NCBI GenBank assembly: GCA_019105045.1
Contig: JAHRWT010000115.1
Coordinates: 1 to 35,191, forward strand
Length of the DNA: 35,191 nt
Direction: 5' to 3'
From: Sterolibacterium sp.
GTDB lineage: Bacteria > Pseudomonadota > Gammaproteobacteria > Burkholderiales > Rhodocyclaceae
In this document: one piece after another, positions 32,334 through 35,191 of the stretch
How the letters are laid out: each line of letters begins with the position of its first letter
Numbering within the stretch: the first letter of the stretch is position 1
The notes under the pieces: model-generated
Databases searched by the model: none
The model's input: only the letters and a program-made list of their open reading frames with translations
Told to the model about the DNA's origin: nothing
Program-made: the position numbers and the translations under genes

Positions 32334-33524
32334 ATGACGGATGCGCGGCCCATGAAATTCGAGCTGAACTGGCTGCTGGCCGAAGCGCAGCGGCGCAGTG
32401 GCGATTTGTGCGATTTTGGTGCAGCCAGCTTCCGGCCAGCCCTGCAGGCTTTGCTGACAGCGCTGAATGATGAGGCCCGACTGTCGGACACCGGCCGCCA
32501 GATTCTTGGCGAACGCATCATCGAGCTGCTGAAGAACCGTTTGGTGATCGAAGAGTATTACCGAAATTTTCCGCAGATCGAGGAAGAGCGCATCGAGCAG
32601 CCGATCATCATCGTTGGCCTGCCACGCACGGGTACGACGCTGCTGCAGCGCATACTGGGCTGCGATGCGCGCCTGTATCCCCTCTACTGGTGGGAGACGC
32701 GTTTTCCTGCGCCGCTGGCGGTCGTGCCGCCGGGCCAGGTTGATCCGCGCATCGGCCTGGCGCGAGCGGAAGTGGCTGCCATGCTGGCCGCCATGCCGCG
32801 TCTGAAGGCCATCCATCCGCTTGATGCCGAAGCGCCGGATGAGGAAGGCATGTTGCTCGAACATTCCTTCCGTGCTTTCTTCGATGCTTATGCCGATATT
32901 CCAGGCTATACGGCATGGCTGTGGAACAACGACCAGACACCGGCTTACGAATATCTCAAACGTATGCTGAAGTTCCTGCAATGGCAGAAGCGGCAGCGCG
33001 GTGAAACGGCCAGTCTGGGCCGTTGGGTGCTGAAGACGCCCTATCATTTGCGGCAGATGGCCGTGCTGTTCAAGGTTTTTGCTGATGCCCGGTTGATTCA
33101 GACACATCGCGATCCGTTACAGACGATCCCTTCAATTGCCAGCTTCAGTGAAACGCTGTGGCGCATTTATGGTCGCGATGTCGATGCGCGGCGTGCCGGC
33201 GAGCAATGGTCAGCCATTCTTGCGCGCAGCATGCGCGAAACCATGGCCTGGCGCGATCAACAGGGGGCGGGCCGCTGTCTGGATATCTGGTTCAGCGATA
33301 CGCTCGACAGGCCGCTGGCCGTCGTGCAGCAAATTTACGATTTTGCCGGGCTGTCCCTGCCGGAGGGCATCCAGGAACACATGCAGGTCTATCTGCAGCA
33401 GAACCGCCGTGACCAGCGGCCGCTGCATGAATATACGCTTGCCCATTACGGTTTGAGCGCAGCACAGATAGCCGACGATTTCGCTGACTATCGCCAGCGC
33501 TATATCCTTGCCCGTCAGGATTGA
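32334..33524 (+). CDS. Sulfotransferase family protein
   Basis: 396 residues. The 5'-phosphosulfate-binding loop IIIVGLPRTGTTLLQRIL (residues about 91-108) is diagnostic of PAPS-dependent sulfotransferases of the Sulfotransfer_3 type. The 3'-phosphate-binding region is probably RLIQTHRDPLQTIPSIASF (near 260-278). The C-terminal part (RPLAVVQQIYDFAGLSLPEG) is common in this group. The protein lacks a signal peptide and a membrane segment, so it acts in the cytoplasm. Acceptors in bacteria include lipids, sterol-like molecules, glycans and small metabolites; none can be named here. ATG at 32334 has AGGAA upstream at a suitable distance. It converges on the lipoprotein gene with 27 bp between stops. 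Confidence 0.88.
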   Translation: MTDARPMKFELNWLLAEAQRRSGDLCDFGAASFRPALQALLTALNDEARLSDTGRQILGERIIELLKNRLVIEEYYRNFPQIEEERIEQPIIIVGLPRTGTTLLQRILGCDARLYPLYWWETRFPAPLAVVPPGQVDPRIGLARAEVAAMLAAMPRLKAIHPLDAEAPDEEGMLLEHSFRAFFDAYADIPGYTAWLWNNDQTPAYEYLKRMLKFLQWQKRQRGETASLGRWVLKTPYHLRQMAVLFKVFADARLIQTHRDPLQTIPSIASFSETLWRIYGRDVDARRAGEQWSAILARSMRETMAWRDQQGAGRCLDIWFSDTLDRPLAVVQQIYDFAGLSLPEGIQEHMQVYLQQNRRDQRPLHEYTLAHYGLSAAQIADDFADYRQRYILARQD

Positions 33525-33551
33525 CGCCATTCGACGCGGCGCCGCCATGTA

Positions 33552-34118
33552 TCAGGGCAGGGGCTCGAAGTGTATTTGCAGGCCGTTTGTTGTCGGCCGG
33601 ATGCCTGTGGCGCTGTATTGCGTGCCGAGATAGCGCAGTTCGTCATCGGCAAAGCGGTGCAGAACAGCATTTTCGAGCAGCTGGTCGGCAATGAAATCGG
33701 CGACTTTCTGCAGGAGCTGGCCGCGCTGGTTGTCGATTCCCAATGCTTCCAGACGTTCGATGCGCGCTTCCTTGAGCACGATGGCATTTTGCGCGCTATC
33801 AACGGCCAGGCGGCTGGAAAGCGCCAGTTCGCCCTGCCAGGGCTGGCGGGTCAGCGGTGTGGAAATGGCTGAATTCAACGTGATCAGCACGCGATCCTGC
33901 GCGGGCAGCGTGGCCAGGCGGGGCGCGGAAAGCTGGACGCGAAACATTTCCAGGACTTTCTGATCAACGGGAAAGCGTTTGGCCAGACCGGCTTCAAGAC
34001 GGCTGAGGGGTATGTCCACATCGCGTGGCCCGCTCAGGGTGGCACAGGCCGCCAGCCACAGACTGCTGGCGAGGATCAGCAAGCCGCGCGTCATGCGCAG
34101 GGACAGTACGGACATCAT
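33552..34118 (-). CDS. DUF1439 lipoprotein (YceB-like)
   Basis: 188 residues. A lipoprotein signal ends in WLAAC (Cys25). The mature domain matches the DUF1439/YceB fold: [19 protein letters not shown], then [20 protein letters not shown], a strand-rich core and a C-terminal helix region ([18 protein letters not shown]). The function is unknown; the fold is a lipid-binding-like beta-barrel/helix arrangement on the outer membrane's inner leaflet. The start at 34118 overlaps the trmB stop by four bases and has AGGA six bases before it; an adjacent ATG at 34115 is the alternative. It is the last gene of the thiG-trmB unit. Confidence 0.88.
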   Translation of the reverse strand: MMSVLSLRMTRGLLILASSLWLAACATLSGPRDVDIPLSRLEAGLAKRFPVDQKVLEMFRVQLSAPRLATLPAQDRVLITLNSAISTPLTRQPWQGELALSSRLAVDSAQNAIVLKEARIERLEALGIDNQRGQLLQKVADFIADQLLENAVLHRFADDELRYLGTQYSATGIRPTTNGLQIHFEPLP

Positions 34119-34831
34119 CTGCTTTCCTTTCGACGGCGAAAAATCACATCCCACACGCCATGGCCCAGACGCAGACCACGGCTTTCAAACTTGGTCTGTG
34201 GCCGATAACCGGGACGTTCGGCAAAACCGCCGGGCAGGCTGCCGGTGTTTTGCAGCAATGGCTCGGCGCTCAACACATCCACCATCTGCAAGGCGTATTC
34301 CTCCCAGTCGGTGGCGCAGTGCAAATAGCCACCCGGGCTGAGGCGGGCGGCGATCATGCGCACCAGTGGCGCTTGTATCAAACGACGTTTCTGCTGACGT
34401 TTTTTGGGCCAGGGATCGGGGAAATACACATGCACGCCAGCCAGTGAAGCCAGCGGTATCATGTCGCGCAGCACTTCTACTGCATCATGCTGGCAGACGC
34501 GCAGATTGGTGAGTCCGCGCTCACTGATTTCCTTCAGCAAACTGCCGACACCGGGCGTATGCACTTCGATGCCCAGATAATCGTTTTCAGGATGGGCGGC
34601 GGCGATGGCCGCAGTGGTTTCTCCCATGCCACAACCGATTTCAAGGATTTTTGGCGCAACACTGGCCGGGCGGCCAAAGACGGCCTGCAGATCCAGCAGG
34701 GCGGGTTGATAAGGCAGCCCCCAGCGCGGCAGACCTTCCTCGTAATACCGCTGCTGGGCGTTGGATACCCGGCCCTGGCGCAGCACATAGCTGCGGATAT
34801 GGCCGTGCGTCGGCGAGCTGTCCTGGGTCAT
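34115..34831 (-). CDS. trmB: tRNA (guanine46-N7)-methyltransferase
   Basis: 238 residues, usual TrmB length. It methylates N7 of guanosine 46 in the variable loop of tRNA with SAM. Motifs: [16 protein letters not shown] at the N-terminus, the SAM loop [14 protein letters not shown], acidic [13 protein letters not shown], and the family-defining [15 protein letters not shown] with its PDPWPK core. The N-terminal start overlaps the thiG stop (ATGA) and its own stop overlaps the following lipoprotein start in the same way, showing tight translational coupling. Confidence 0.97.
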   Translation of the reverse strand: MTQDSSPTHGHIRSYVLRQGRVSNAQQRYYEEGLPRWGLPYQPALLDLQAVFGRPASVAPKILEIGCGMGETTAAIAAAHPENDYLGIEVHTPGVGSLLKEISERGLTNLRVCQHDAVEVLRDMIPLASLAGVHVYFPDPWPKKRQQKRRLIQAPLVRMIAARLSPGGYLHCATDWEEYALQMVDVLSAEPLLQNTGSLPGGFAERPGYRPQTKFESRGLRLGHGVWDVIFRRRKESR

Positions 34832-35191
34832 GCTTTGGCCGCGCCGATCAGCCCTGCCGTCGGTGAGCTGGGGGTGGCCGCATAGAATTTCTTCGGCATC
34901 CGCCCGGCCAGAAAAGCCTCACGCCCGGCGGCCACCGCTTTGTTCATCGCACTGGCCATCAACACCGGCTGCTGCGCCTGGGCAATCGCGGTATTCATCA
35001 GCACGCCATCACAGCCCAGTTCCATGGCAATGGCCGCATCGGAAGCCGTGCCCACGCCGGCATCGACGATCACCGGCACCTTGGCCTGGTCGATGATCAG
35101 CTGCAGATTCCAGGGATTGAGAATGCCCATGCCCGAACCGATCAGCGAAGCCAGCGGCATCACCGCGACGCAACCCATGTCCTCCAGCAGC
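34828..35191 (-). CDS. thiG: Thiazole synthase, C-terminal part (5' end outside window)
   Basis: The last 120 codons of thiG. ThiG builds the thiazole ring of thiamine from deoxyxylulose 5-phosphate, dehydroglycine and ThiS thiocarboxylate, as a TIM-barrel enzyme. Visible segments are [39 protein letters not shown] and [18 protein letters not shown], which form the phosphate-binding end of the barrel. The Schiff-base lysine lies upstream of the window edge. The frame remains open to base 35191. The gene leads the thiG-trmB-DUF1439 unit. Confidence 0.96.
   Translation of the reverse strand, partial: LLEDMGCVAVMPLASLIGSGMGILNPWNLQLIIDQAKVPVIVDAGVGTASDAAIAMELGCDGVLMNTAIAQAQQPVLMASAMNKAVAAGREAFLAGRMPKKFYAATPSSPTAGLIGAAKA

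Overview
The window is about 35 kb of a GC-rich (roughly 60%, judged by eye), gene-dense bacterial chromosome. Gene content and order point to a betaproteobacterium: aroQ-accB-accC-prmA followed by a zinc-ribbon/DUF3426 gene and a PfkB kinase, a giant DUF3683-type FAD/Fe-S protein, mpl, rpoH behind a CIRCE operator, and thiG-trmB. The acyl-CoA dehydrogenase, thiolase, DUF1329 protein and TonB-dependent receptor at the left end resemble the catabolic equipment of Rhodocyclales/Nitrosomonadales steroid or aromatic degraders (Sterolibacterium/Denitratisoma-like). That placement is inference. No rRNA, tRNA, insertion sequence, prophage or CRISPR was found.

Layout. 1-1704 (+): the end of an acyl-CoA dehydrogenase and a thiolase, separated by a perfect 10-3-10 palindrome. 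1714-4782 (-): SelO and a DUF1329 periplasmic protein. 5100-7203 (+): a secreted TonB-C-terminal-domain protein and a chemoreceptor. 7368-8720: a 69-codon gene divergent from a LysR regulator. 8940-11300 (-): a TonB-dependent receptor with a TTG start and a structured leader. 11522-17543 (-): a three-gene unit of DUF3683 FAD/Fe-S oxidoreductase, HIT protein and an unrecognised 562-residue protein. 17824-19373 (+): an AhpD-like protein and rpoH. 19483-21600 (-): mpl and a SCO protein. 21806-23050 (+): an unrecognised 212-residue protein and a TlpA-type thioredoxin. 23174-29101 (+): aroQ, accB, accC, prmA, DUF3426, PfkB kinase and a glycine-zipper lipoprotein. 29181-31846 (-): a CapD/WbpM-type sugar-nucleotide dehydratase and apaH. 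32096-33524 (+): a 71-residue protein and a sulfotransferase. 33552-35191 (-): thiG (partial), trmB and a YceB-like lipoprotein, joined by 4-bp ATGA overlaps.

Functionally most of the window is housekeeping: fatty-acid synthesis initiation (accBC), shikimate pathway (aroQ), peptidoglycan recycling (mpl), ribosome and tRNA methylation (prmA, trmB), thiamine synthesis (thiG), heat shock (rpoH) and alarmone hydrolysis (apaH). Catabolic, surface and signalling genes lie around it.

The signal that annotation does not explain is a population of short tandem repeats. Eight loci have an exact 9-bp period (three inside genes, where frame is preserved) and four have a 7-bp period (all between genes). 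One 9-bp array writes a CxxCxxCxxC cluster into the HIT protein, and another writes an acidic linker into the DUF3426 protein. I did not find a convincing new defence or mobile system.
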